In this document: positions 1-8,248 of the stretch, in pieces
How positions within the stretch are numbered: the stretch's first letter is position 1
Layout: each line of letters opens with the position of its first letter
Notes under the pieces: model-generated
Databases searched by the model: none
What the model saw: only the letters and a program-made list of their open reading frames with translations
Told to the model about the DNA's origin: nothing
Program-made: the position numbers and the translations under genes
Assembly: GCF_009208105.1 (NCBI RefSeq)
Contig: NZ_WFKL01000001.1
Span: 1,054,001 to 1,118,000 of the forward strand
Source: Rouxiella sp. S1S-2
GTDB lineage: Bacteria; Pseudomonadota; Gammaproteobacteria; Enterobacterales; Enterobacteriaceae
Length of the DNA stretch: 64,000 nt
Direction: 5' to 3'

Positions 1-572
1 TTCGTCCACTGCTGGTGGCAGGTGGTGCACGTATTGGTTCAGACGTGCTTTATGCGCTGGTGGTGGTCTTTACGCTGACCTACGTCACGACTGTTCTGCA
101 CTTGCCGCGACCTCTGGCGCTGACGGCCACTATGCTCGGTGCACTGGGTAACGCGATTACCGTGCCAATGTTCGGGGCGCTCTCGGATAAATGGGGACGT
201 CGGCCGGTTTATATTATGGGTGCCGCACTGGCTATCGTCTGGTCATTCGCGTTCTTTATGCTGCTCGACAGTGCGCATCCGGTGCTTATCTGCCTCGCGG
301 TGATCGGCGGCCTGCAGGTTCACGCCATTATGTACGGGCCGCAGGCGGCGTTTGTCACCGAGCAGTTCCCCACCCGCGTGCGCTATGCCGGTTCCTCGCT
401 GGCTTACACGCTGTCAGGGATTGTTGGCGGAGGCTTTGCACCGCTGATTATTACCACGCTGTTTAAAGAGTACAACACGACGCTGGCGGTTTCATGCTAC
501 GTCACGTTGACGTTGCTGATCACTCTGTTGGCCGTGTTTGCCGCCAAGGAGACGGCCAAAAAACCGCTATAA
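1..572 (+). CDS. MHS-family MFS transporter, C-terminal part (5' truncated by window)
   Basis: The reading frame is open from base 3 and runs to TAA at 570-572, so the gene starts upstream of the window. The visible 189 residues hold about five hydrophobic segments and the cytoplasmic loop motif DKWGRRP that is typical of major facilitator transporters. The later segment with QFPTRVRYAGSS is characteristic of the metabolite:H+ symporter (MHS) group, which includes shikimate, proline/betaine and dicarboxylate permeases. It would import a small organic acid or similar solute by proton symport in the inner membrane. The substrate cannot be read from this fragment. A terminator follows at 611, so it is transcriptionally separate from the DeoR operon. 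Confidence 0.85.
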   Translation, partial: RPLLVAGGARIGSDVLYALVVVFTLTYVTTVLHLPRPLALTATMLGALGNAITVPMFGALSDKWGRRPVYIMGAALAIVWSFAFFMLLDSAHPVLICLAVIGGLQVHAIMYGPQAAFVTEQFPTRVRYAGSSLAYTLSGIVGGGFAPLIITTLFKEYNTTLAVSCYVTLTLLITLLAVFAAKETAKKPL

Positions 573-610
573 AAGTCCGACCTCGTTATATTCCAGTCAC
601 CCCTTGTGTA

Positions 611-638
611 AGCGACCGTTTAGCGGTCGCTTTTTATT
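611..638 (+). terminator. Intrinsic terminator of the MHS transporter gene
   Basis: AGCGACCG at 611-618 pairs with CGGTCGCT at 624-631 around a short TTTAG loop and is followed by a T-rich run. It lies 39 nt after the stop codon and separates the transporter from the regulator downstream. Confidence 0.85.
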
Positions 639-660
639 TATTCAAATAAAACCCCTTCAG

Positions 661-736
661 GATGACCGAATTCGGGCAATCCAACACAAACGGTCACTTT
701 CGGTCACTTGTTGAACCGAGGAATTGTGACCGTTTG
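661..736. promoter_or_regulatory. Operator-like repeat cluster upstream of the DeoR gene
   Basis: CAAACGGTCAC at 687-697 is a perfect 11-bp inverted repeat of GTGACCGTTTG at 726-736. A direct copy of the half-site, CGGTCACTT, follows at 701-709, and a degenerate TGACCG lies at 663-668. Repeated half-sites with this spacing are typical of operators bound by multimeric DeoR-family repressors. The obvious candidate binder is the DeoR-type regulator encoded at 949-1800; this assignment is inference from position. Confidence 0.6.
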
Positions 737-831
737 CTGAAACACTCGTGACAACTTGCAACCTTGAAAGCGATTTAATGCAGGCCCCGCCACAGATCTT
801 GAATTTACCATTTCACCTTATCTCATTTTTT

Positions 832-847
832 TTTGACAAATATCACA
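832..847 (+). promoter_or_regulatory. CRP-like site upstream of the DeoR/sugar operon
   Basis: TTTGA-N6-TCACA at 832-847 matches 9 of 10 conserved positions of the CRP consensus TGTGA-N6-TCACA. A -35-like TTGACA overlaps it at 833-838, but no good -10 is visible at the normal distance. CRP control would fit a sugar catabolic regulon. Binding is not shown by sequence alone. Confidence 0.55.
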
Positions 848-948
848 CGGCGAGCGCGGCGATAAGACCGCGTGGCCCGTTATGAGGCAACGCGCATTCA
901 GAAAGCCTGCGCTTGCGTATCTTATTCACTATCGGGAAGGGGAAAAAA

Positions 949-1800
949 ATGCTGCCTGTTGAACGTCATCGCTTTATTACCGAAATCCTTAGCCAACGCG
1001 GTCGGGTGCTGGTTCAGGAAGTTGCCACACTGTGCCAGATATCGCTGGAAACGGCTCGCCGTGACCTCGCGCTGCTGGAGAAACGCGGCGCGTTGTTGCG
1101 CAGCCACGGAGGCGCGGTATTTGTCGAGCAGCACGAAAGCGAAAAGCTCTATGTGCCGGCGCAGATTGAGCAGGGTGAATCATTTCGCGAACGCAGTAAC
1201 CAGGCGCCGGACCAGAAAACCCGCATTGCTAAACGGGCACTGGCGCTGATTAATCCCGGCGACTGTTTACTGCTCGACAGTAGCTCGACCAGCTGGTTTT
1301 TAGCGCGGCAATTGCCCGACATCCAGCTCGTGGTATTGACTAACTCGCTGCATATCATCCAGACCCTGGCGGCCAAGGCCAACGTCAAAACCATCGGGTT
1401 GGGCGGTGAATATTCGGCGAAATATGAAGACTTCATCGGTGTATTGGCCGAGAAAATCTTAAAAGAGTTCGTGATTAACAAGCTGTTTTTCTCCTGTCAC
1501 GGCATTAGCCATGAAGGTGGGATCCGCGAGAGCAACGAGCACCATGCCCGGCTAAAACAGCAAATGTTGCTGTCGTCGGAACACAAAGTTCTGCTGGCCG
1601 ATTCCAGCAAGTTTGGTCGCCGATCCTTTGCTCGCATTTGCCACTATCGGGAAATAGATACGCTGATCACCGATTCGCTGGAGGACGACGAATTCCGTCA
1701 GGAATTGGCCTGGAGCAACGTCAATGTGATTGAGGTTGCCCCGGTTAGAAACAAGCAAGTTAGCGTCAAGACACACCGGGGAGACTCATCTCCTGTTTAA
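949..1800 (+). CDS. DeoR/GlpR-family transcriptional regulator
   Basis: The protein is 283 aa. An N-terminal helix-turn-helix spans about residues 1-55, with the family pattern RHRFITEIL and the recognition region SLETARRDLALLEKRG. The C-terminal DeoRC sensor domain (about 75-250) is related to sugar isomerases and binds a phosphorylated sugar in family members. The ATG at 949 is preferred because GGGAAGGGG lies 7 nt upstream; an in-frame start at 913 has no ribosome site. It lies 96 nt before the sugar ABC operon in the same direction, so it probably represses that operon, releasing it when a sugar phosphate made by the operon's kinases accumulates. The effector is unknown. Confidence 0.88.
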   Translation: MLPVERHRFITEILSQRGRVLVQEVATLCQISLETARRDLALLEKRGALLRSHGGAVFVEQHESEKLYVPAQIEQGESFRERSNQAPDQKTRIAKRALALINPGDCLLLDSSSTSWFLARQLPDIQLVVLTNSLHIIQTLAAKANVKTIGLGGEYSAKYEDFIGVLAEKILKEFVINKLFFSCHGISHEGGIRESNEHHARLKQQMLLSSEHKVLLADSSKFGRRSFARICHYREIDTLITDSLEDDEFRQELAWSNVNVIEVAPVRNKQVSVKTHRGDSSPV

Positions 1801-1896
1801 ACCAAAAACATCTTACCTATAAGTCACAACAACAATAACAGCCGTGGTGAGCCACTGACTGCGGTAAAAAACTGACAATTTGTGGAGTAAAAAAAC

Positions 1897-2880
1897 ATGA
1901 AGAAAACTGTACTTGCCTGCCTGTTTGCAGCCGCTTTCCTCTCTATTTCGGCGCACGCGGCCGACAAAATTCGCATGGGGGTCGTGGTTAAAGTGGGCGG
2001 TAATCCATGGTTCAACGCCATGGAAGTCGGCATTAAACAGGAAGCGGCGAAAGAGGGCATTGATGCCTGGCAGGTCGGCCCAACCGGCGCTGACCCGGCG
2101 CTGCAAGTGCGCGCGATTGAAGACTTGATTGCCCAGAAAGTCGACATCATTGGCGTGGTGCCAAACGACGCCAAGGTGCTTGAGCCGGTGCTTAAACGCG
2201 CGCGTGACGCCGGTATCAAAGTCATCACCCATGAATCACCGGATCAGAAATACGCTGACTGGGATTTTGAAATGGTTGATGCGCAGCAGCACGGCATTAA
2301 CCACATGATTGCGCTGGCGAAATGTATGAAAGAAACCGGCAGCTACGCCATCTATGTCGGCAGCCTGACGGTACCGGTGCACAAAACCTGGGCCGATGCC
2401 GCCGTGAAATATCAGAAGGAACATTACCCGAATATGCATCAGGTGGGTGACCGTTTTGGCGTCGCTGAATCTCTGGATGACACCATCCGCACCACTAACG
2501 ATCTGATGTCTAAATATCCCGATCTGAAAGGCATTCTGGCGATTGGTTCACAGGGTCCTATTGGCGCGGGCCGTGCGGTGCTTAACCGCGGTAAAGCCGG
2601 TGATATCTGCGTATTTGGGCCATTCAGTCCGGGTCAGGGTTCTTCACTGGTTAAAAGCGGTGCCATCTCCGGCGGCTACATTTGGAACCCAATGGTCGCG
2701 GGTGAAATCTTTGTTCGTATCGCTGGCATGATCTCTAAAGGCGAGAAAATCACCGACGGCATGGACATTGAAGGTATGGGCAAGGTGAAGGTCGATGAAA
2801 CGACTCACACCATTGTGGGTAATCGTACCGAAAGTCTCGACAAAGAAAATCTGCCGAAACTGGTCAAAATGGGGCTGTAA
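1897..2880 (+). CDS. Sugar ABC transporter periplasmic binding protein (LsrB/RhaS-like)
   Basis: The protein is 327 aa, with a signal peptide in residues 1-21 (lysine start, hydrophobic core, cleavage after AHA). The mature part is a periplasmic binding protein of the ribose/autoinducer-2 fold. Family features are the start KIRMGVVVKVGGNPWF, the IEDLIAQKVDIIGVVPND segment and the LKRARDAGIKVITHESP hinge region. It delivers the ligand to the importer encoded by the next three genes; GGAG lies just upstream of the ATG. It is clearly paralogous to the binding protein at 58631-59617. Ligand is inferred from the epimerase and kinases downstream (an allose/allulose-like hexose) and is not proven; AI-2 itself is less likely because no lsrF/lsrG/lsrK-type gene is present. 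Confidence 0.85.
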   Translation: MKKTVLACLFAAAFLSISAHAADKIRMGVVVKVGGNPWFNAMEVGIKQEAAKEGIDAWQVGPTGADPALQVRAIEDLIAQKVDIIGVVPNDAKVLEPVLKRARDAGIKVITHESPDQKYADWDFEMVDAQQHGINHMIALAKCMKETGSYAIYVGSLTVPVHKTWADAAVKYQKEHYPNMHQVGDRFGVAESLDDTIRTTNDLMSKYPDLKGILAIGSQGPIGAGRAVLNRGKAGDICVFGPFSPGQGSSLVKSGAISGGYIWNPMVAGEIFVRIAGMISKGEKITDGMDIEGMGKVKVDETTHTIVGNRTESLDKENLPKLVKMGL

Positions 2881-2882
2881 TT

Positions 2883-4418
2883 ATGGCGATCTCCGAGATT
2901 TTCCAACATGACACCTCAGGCGCTGAAGACGTTCGTCCGTTAATCGACGTCGAAAATCTTTCAGTGACCTTCGGCGGACAGCGTGCGTTGAACAATATTT
3001 CTCTGCGGCTGATGCCGGGCGAAGTGCACTGTCTGGCCGGCACCAACGGCTGCGGAAAAAGCACGCTCATCAAGGTTATCTCGGGGGTCTACCAGCCCGA
3101 TAATGGCTGCAAAATTTCACTCGGCGACAAGACCTTTAGCCGACTGACGCCGGATCAGGCGCGCAGCTTTGGTATTCAGGTGATTTACCAGGACCTGTCG
3201 CTGTTCCCGAACCTGACCGTCGCCGAAAATATTGCTTTTGAACACAACCTGCATGGCCTGCTCGGCTGGTATCGTCCGGGCCGTCTGCGCCAAACCGCAC
3301 AGCGCATTCTCGACGAGCTGAACTTCACGCTGGACCTGGACAGCAAAGTGTCCGCGCTGCCGATTGCTCAACGCCAGCAGGTCGCCATTTGCCGTGCGCT
3401 GGTGGCCGATGCACGTTTGGTGATTATGGATGAGCCAACTGCCTCGCTGACTCGCACCGAAGTGAATCAACTGCTGCGCACCGTGCATTACCTGAAAGCG
3501 AAAGGGATTAGCGTGGTGTTCGTTAGTCATCGTCTTGATGAAGTGCTTGAAATTTCGGACAGCGTAACGGTTATCCGCGACGGGCAAAAAGTGGGCACCT
3601 TCCCGGCGTCTGAGGTCAGCAGTGAACGACTGACCGAGCTGATGACCGGTCTGAAACTCAACTACGCGCTGAAGGCGGCTAACCAGCATGACGAACGCAT
3701 CATGCTCGAGCTCGATAATCTCAGCCGTGCTGATCAGTATCACAACGTCAATCTCAAACTGTATCAGGGCGAAGTGCTCGGCCTGTGCGGGCTTCTTGGT
3801 TCAGGGCGCACCGAGCTGGCGCTGAGTCTGTTTGGCATGACCAAGCCTGACAGCGGAAAAATCTATCTCGACAGCAAACCTGTACGTTTTCGCGGTCATG
3901 AGGATGCGATTAAATCCGGTATTGGTTACGTCTCGGAAGATCGGCTGACGCTAGGGCTGGTGCAGCAGCAGTCGGTGGGGGACAACACTGTGTTGGCCAT
4001 TATGGATCAGCTACGCAGTCGTTTTCATCTGATCGATGAATACCGCAAAAACAAAATCGTCTACCAGTGGATCGAAAAACTCGGCGTCAAAGTGGCCGAT
4101 CCGGATCAGGCGATCTCCACGCTTTCCGGCGGTAATCAGCAAAAGATCGTGCTCGCCAAATGGGTACTGACGCAGCCGAAGATCCTGATCCTCGACTCGC
4201 CAACCGTGGGCGTCGACGTGGGGGCCAAAGCCAGTATTTACCAGTTGATCCATCAGCTGGCGGCGGAAGGGATCTCTATCTTGCTGATTTCTGACGAAGT
4301 GCCAGAAGTGTATTTCAACTGCGATCGTGTGCTGCATTTTAGTGAAGGCACGGTGATGGGCGAATATTTCCCTCGCGGAATAACTCAGCAGCAGCTTGCG
4401 GAGGCGGTGAATGCTTAA
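2883..4418 (+). CDS. Sugar ABC transporter ATP-binding protein (tandem ATPase)
   Basis: The protein is 511 aa and has two fused ABC ATPase domains, as in RbsA, LsrA and AlsA. The first domain carries Walker A GTNGCGKST near residue 58 and Walker B VIMDEPTAS. The second has the degenerate P-loop LLGSGRTEL and the strong signature LSGGNQQK with ILDSPTVGVD. This asymmetry is normal for carbohydrate importers of the CUT2 class. The start lies 2 nt after the binding-protein stop, and its 3' end overlaps the first permease by 8 nt, so translation is probably coupled. It powers uptake at the cytoplasmic face of the inner membrane. Confidence 0.9.
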   Translation: MAISEIFQHDTSGAEDVRPLIDVENLSVTFGGQRALNNISLRLMPGEVHCLAGTNGCGKSTLIKVISGVYQPDNGCKISLGDKTFSRLTPDQARSFGIQVIYQDLSLFPNLTVAENIAFEHNLHGLLGWYRPGRLRQTAQRILDELNFTLDLDSKVSALPIAQRQQVAICRALVADARLVIMDEPTASLTRTEVNQLLRTVHYLKAKGISVVFVSHRLDEVLEISDSVTVIRDGQKVGTFPASEVSSERLTELMTGLKLNYALKAANQHDERIMLELDNLSRADQYHNVNLKLYQGEVLGLCGLLGSGRTELALSLFGMTKPDSGKIYLDSKPVRFRGHEDAIKSGIGYVSEDRLTLGLVQQQSVGDNTVLAIMDQLRSRFHLIDEYRKNKIVYQWIEKLGVKVADPDQAISTLSGGNQQKIVLAKWVLTQPKILILDSPTVGVDVGAKASIYQLIHQLAAEGISILLISDEVPEVYFNCDRVLHFSEGTVMGEYFPRGITQQQLAEAVNA

Positions 4419-5400
4419 TTTAAAACGATTTAAACCGTCCAGTAACGAAGGTTATCTGGCCTGGGTATTGCTGGCGTTGGTGGTGATTTTTTCCGTGCTC
4501 AGCAACCAGTTTTTAACGCTGCGCAATCTGTTGGACCTCAGCGAAAGCTACGCGGTGAGCGGTATTTTCGCTCTCGGCCTGTTCGTGGTGTTGGTCACCG
4601 GCGGTATCGATATCTCCTTCGCCGCTGTCGCTTCGGTAGTGCAGTACATCATCGCGACGCTCGCCATCAGCTACGGCATGAGCAATCCGCTCGGGAGCAT
4701 TGTGCTGGCGGTGGCGATTGGCACCGCGCTGGGCATGGTGAATGCGGTGCTGATTTACTGCCTGCGTATCGTTTCTATCATTGTGACCATCAGCATGCAG
4801 TCGCTGCTGTTTGGCATGCTGATGTGGCTCACCAAGGGCACCAGCCTTTATGACCTGCCTGACTGGCTGGTGACGCCGCTCAAAGTGTTGCCGTTTAGCG
4901 TGGGGGCAGAACATTACCAGATTGGCCTACCGATTGTGGTGATGCTGCTGGTGGCCGCACTGACCTGGGTATTGCTCAATAAAACGCACCTCGGACGCCA
5001 GCTGTTTGCGGTGGGCGGGGATCAGGAATCGGCACGCCGTATCGGTATTCGCGTTGGCCTGCTCCATCTGTTTGCCTATGGGTATTTAGGGGCGATGGCG
5101 GCGGTAGGCGGGTTGGTGCAGGTCTATCGCGTCGGGGAAGTGGTGCCCAATGCGCTGGTTGGCGGCGAGCTTGACGTACTGGCGGCGGCAGTGCTGGGTG
5201 GCGCAAGCCTTAACGGCGGTAAAGGAAGTGTCGTCGGCACGCTGATGGGCGTGTTCCTGATTGGCATTCTGAAAAACGGCCTGAATCTTATTGGTGTCTC
5301 TAATTACTTTATGAACGTGGTGATCGGCGGGGTCATTGTGGTGGCTATTACGATTACGCATTACAAAAAACGCAAAGAAACCGACGTTGGCTTTGCCTGA
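4411..5400 (+). CDS. Sugar ABC transporter permease (RbsC/LsrC-like)
   Basis: The protein is 329 aa and strongly hydrophobic, with about nine to ten membrane segments. It belongs to the CUT2 permease family: the segment GGIDISFAAVAS and the late loop VLGGASLNGGKGSVVGT are family landmarks. It forms one half of the transmembrane channel with the next gene product. The start overlaps the ATPase gene by 8 nt. As in lsr operons, two different permeases are encoded rather than one, which implies a heterodimeric channel. Confidence 0.88.
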   Translation: MLNLKRFKPSSNEGYLAWVLLALVVIFSVLSNQFLTLRNLLDLSESYAVSGIFALGLFVVLVTGGIDISFAAVASVVQYIIATLAISYGMSNPLGSIVLAVAIGTALGMVNAVLIYCLRIVSIIVTISMQSLLFGMLMWLTKGTSLYDLPDWLVTPLKVLPFSVGAEHYQIGLPIVVMLLVAALTWVLLNKTHLGRQLFAVGGDQESARRIGIRVGLLHLFAYGYLGAMAAVGGLVQVYRVGEVVPNALVGGELDVLAAAVLGGASLNGGKGSVVGTLMGVFLIGILKNGLNLIGVSNYFMNVVIGGVIVVAITITHYKKRKETDVGFA

Positions 5401-5450
5401 TGTCCGTTTTTTCTGGTCCCCGTCTTTGCTGATATTTAAGGAATGCCGCC

Positions 5451-6533
5451 ATGTTTGCTAAATCAAAGAGTCTGTTAATGAAAGAAAAAACGGGCAGTAA
5501 AGCGCCTCAGCTTCCGCGTTTCAAAGTTGATGCGACCAATAAAGGGCTGATGTTGTTGCTGGTTCTGGTGGTGGTGGGTTTCAGTATCGCCATGCCGGGC
5601 CGCTTTTTTAGTGACGCGACCTTCATGAGCGTGGCCTTCCAACTGCCTGAACTGGGCCTACTGACGCTGGCGATGTTTATTCCTATCCTCAGTGGGGGTT
5701 TAAACCTGTGCATTATCGCCACCGCGAACCTCACCAGCCTGCTGATGGCCTGGGTGTTTATGACTTATCTGCCGCCGGATGCCAGCATGCTGATGCAGGC
5801 CGTTTGGCTGACGATTGCCTTGGTCGGCGCGATGGTTTTGGCACTGGTGATTGGCATGCTGACTGGCGCACTGGTGGCCTATATCGGCGCGCATCCGATT
5901 CTGGTGACGCTGGCCACCATGACGATGGTTAACGGGATTGGTATCTATCTTTCACGCGGTGCGGCGCTGAGCGGAATGCCGGACATCGTGCGCTTTATCG
6001 GCGCAGAAACCGTGTTTGGCGTGCCGGTACCGCTGATTATTTTCCTCGCCACTGCGGTAGTTATCTCGGTATTCCTTGAGCGCACTCGTTTGGGGAAATA
6101 CATCTACATGAGCGGCAGCAACATTAATGCCACCCATTTCAGCGGCGTGAACACCCACCGCGTGTTAATCGCCATCTACGTGCTCTCGAGCATGCTGTGC
6201 GTGATTGCCGGTCTGGTGATGATGGCGCGGTTTAACTCGGCACGCATGGGCTACGGCGACTCTTATTTACTGCTGACCGTGCTGGCGATCATTCTCGGCG
6301 GAACCGACCCGTTTGGCGGCTTCGGCAAGGTCAGCGGCGTGGTGCTGTCGCTGATTGTTCTACAGGTGATTGCCACCGGGCTCAATCTGCTCAATGTCAG
6401 CCCGCACTTTAGCCTGGCGATGTGGGGCGTGGTGCTGATTGTGGTGCTGGCGGTGAAATTCTTCCGCACCCGCTATCTCCAGCAGCGAGCCAGCCGGCGC
6501 AGTGCCGCCAAGGCGCGTGCTGCTCAGCTCTGA
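5451..6533 (+). CDS. Sugar ABC transporter permease (RbsC/LsrD-like)
   Basis: The protein is 360 aa. The first 35 residues are charged and cytoplasmic; the rest is a CUT2-type permease with the landmarks LSGGLNLCIIATANLTS and ILGGTDPFGGFGKVSG. It pairs with the permease at 4411-5400. The start at 5451 is supported by AAGGAA about 8 nt upstream; a second in-frame ATG at 5478 has no better site. A 50-nt spacer separates it from the first permease gene. The arginine-rich C-terminal tail (after residue 340) is probably cytoplasmic. Confidence 0.87.
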   Translation: MFAKSKSLLMKEKTGSKAPQLPRFKVDATNKGLMLLLVLVVVGFSIAMPGRFFSDATFMSVAFQLPELGLLTLAMFIPILSGGLNLCIIATANLTSLLMAWVFMTYLPPDASMLMQAVWLTIALVGAMVLALVIGMLTGALVAYIGAHPILVTLATMTMVNGIGIYLSRGAALSGMPDIVRFIGAETVFGVPVPLIIFLATAVVISVFLERTRLGKYIYMSGSNINATHFSGVNTHRVLIAIYVLSSMLCVIAGLVMMARFNSARMGYGDSYLLLTVLAIILGGTDPFGGFGKVSGVVLSLIVLQVIATGLNLLNVSPHFSLAMWGVVLIVVLAVKFFRTRYLQQRASRRSAAKARAAQL

Positions 6534-6604
6534 GCATGATTGAAAACGCATCAATACCGACACTTATCTTGAACCTCGGCCTCTGGGGCCCTTAGGAAAA
6601 CGCT

Positions 6605-7285
6605 ATGGAATACAAAATTTCGCCTTCATTAATGTGTATGAGCCTGTTTGATATCAAAGAGCAGCTTTCTGTGCTCAATCGCCGTGCCGACATGCTGCAT
6701 ATCGATATTATGGACGGACATTATGTGAAAAATATCACTCTGTCGCCGTTCTTTATCGAGCAGATCCGCCCACACACTCAGTTGCTGCTCGACGTTCATA
6801 TGATGGTTGAAAATCCTACCGATTTTATCGAGGCGATCGCTAAGGCCGGTGCCGACTATATCTGTCCTCATGCCGAAACCATCAACCGTGATGCCTTCCG
6901 CGTGATCAATCAGATCCGCTCATTCGGTAAGAAAGTAGGCATTGTGCTTAACCCGGCCACGCCGGTTGAGTTCATTCAGCACTATATTCACTTGCTGGAT
7001 AAAATCACCATCATGACAGTGGATCCGGGCTATGCCGGTCAGCCATTTATTCCTGAAATGCTCAACAAAGTCAGCCAGCTGCGCGATTTGAAACAACAGC
7101 ACGGCTATAAGTATTTGATCGAGATTGATGGATCCTGCAACGAGCGTACTTATCAGGATCTGATGGGCGCGGGGGCAGAAGTGTTAATTGTGGGCACCTC
7201 CGGTCTATTCAATCTAGATAAAGATCTGGATAAGGCGTGGGACAAAATGCTCGATCAGATGCGTCAGGCACGTCAGGCAGCCTAA
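6605..7285 (+). CDS. alsE: D-allulose-6-phosphate 3-epimerase
   Basis: The protein is 226 aa, the normal length for the ribulose-phosphate 3-epimerase fold. It matches E. coli AlsE closely at KISPSLMCM near the N-terminus, HIDIMDGH, MTVDPG.AGQPFIPEML, and IDGSCN with GTSGLFN near the end. The metal-binding set is present: His32, Asp34, His65 and Asp175. AlsE interconverts D-allulose 6-phosphate and D-fructose 6-phosphate in the cytoplasm, joining allose or allulose catabolism to glycolysis. AGGAAAACGCT precedes the ATG. Its place between the ABC importer and two sugar kinases supports this role better than a general Rpe function. Confidence 0.85.
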   Translation: MEYKISPSLMCMSLFDIKEQLSVLNRRADMLHIDIMDGHYVKNITLSPFFIEQIRPHTQLLLDVHMMVENPTDFIEAIAKAGADYICPHAETINRDAFRVINQIRSFGKKVGIVLNPATPVEFIQHYIHLLDKITIMTVDPGYAGQPFIPEMLNKVSQLRDLKQQHGYKYLIEIDGSCNERTYQDLMGAGAEVLIVGTSGLFNLDKDLDKAWDKMLDQMRQARQAA

Positions 7286-7300
7286 GGGCAGGAGAGCCGT

Positions 7301-8248
7301 ATGCACTGTTTTCTCGGCGTAGATATTGGCGGCACCAACACCCGTTTGATGCTGATGGACGGCAATAAAAAGTTTCACGGATACAAAAAAGTGGCGACCC
7401 AGTCGTGGGCTGGCCTGAGTGACCCGCTCGACGGGCTACAGCAGCTTATTAGCCACTATTTACAGCAGGCAGGCCACGCCAGACAGGTGGTCAGAGTGAT
7501 GCTGGGTCTGCCGGGAATTCTCTCGCGTGACCGCCAAACCGTGCTGTCGCTGCCGTTTATTCCGGCGCTGGACGACCAGCCGGTAGCGCGATTGCTATCG
7601 GCGAGACTGGGTCTGCCGGTGGTGATGGACAAAGATGTTAACCACCTGATGTGGTGGGACTTAACTCGTCTTGGCACCTTGCCTGACGTGGCGGTTGGCG
7701 TATATTTAGGCACCGGTCTGGGCAACAGTTTGTGGCTTAATCAGGACTTTTATCACGGCGCACACGGCGCGGCCGGTGAGTTGGGGCATATCCCTCTGGA
7801 GGGTAATCCGGCGCTGTGCCCGTGCGGAAAAGTGGGCTGCGTTGAAACGCTGACCTCGGGCAACTGGTTGGCAGGATGGAAACGCCAACACGCCGCAGAT
7901 ACCGCCTTCGCCGACCTGTTTACCGTGCACGGCAAACATCCTGAATTATTGGCGTTTGTTGACCGATTGGGGCGCACGATTGCTACCGAAATGAACATTC
8001 TCGACCCACAATATCTGGTGCTGGGCGGCGGCGTTCTCGCCATGGCCGGGTTCCCGAGTGAGCGGCTTGAGCAGCAAATCCGCAGCCATCTGCGTGGCCC
8101 ACAGCCGGCAAACGGCCTGCGAATTGTGCAAAGCGGTGTGACGGATGAAACCGGCTGCCGTGGTGCCTGTCTGGCCGCACAGCGCGACTTTGAACGTTGT
8201 GAACCACAGAGTTCCGGCATGGAAATGCCAGTAAGGAGAAAGGCATGA
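7301..8248 (+). CDS. ROK-family sugar kinase, AlsK-like (allose kinase)
   Basis: The protein is 315 aa. It has the N-terminal phosphate motif GVDIGGTNTR (residues 6-15), the sugar-binding motif GAHGAAGELGHIP, and the ROK zinc cluster CPCGKVGCVET. The order and wording of these motifs resemble E. coli AlsK, which phosphorylates D-allose at C6. Ribosome site GGAG lies 8-10 nt before the ATG. It sits directly after the AlsE-like gene, as in als operons, and overlaps the next kinase by 4 nt (ATGA). The allose assignment follows context; other hexoses such as N-acetyl sugars are possible for a ROK kinase. Confidence 0.75.
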   Translation: MHCFLGVDIGGTNTRLMLMDGNKKFHGYKKVATQSWAGLSDPLDGLQQLISHYLQQAGHARQVVRVMLGLPGILSRDRQTVLSLPFIPALDDQPVARLLSARLGLPVVMDKDVNHLMWWDLTRLGTLPDVAVGVYLGTGLGNSLWLNQDFYHGAHGAAGELGHIPLEGNPALCPCGKVGCVETLTSGNWLAGWKRQHAADTAFADLFTVHGKHPELLAFVDRLGRTIATEMNILDPQYLVLGGGVLAMAGFPSERLEQQIRSHLRGPQPANGLRIVQSGVTDETGCRGACLAAQRDFERCEPQSSGMEMPVRRKA

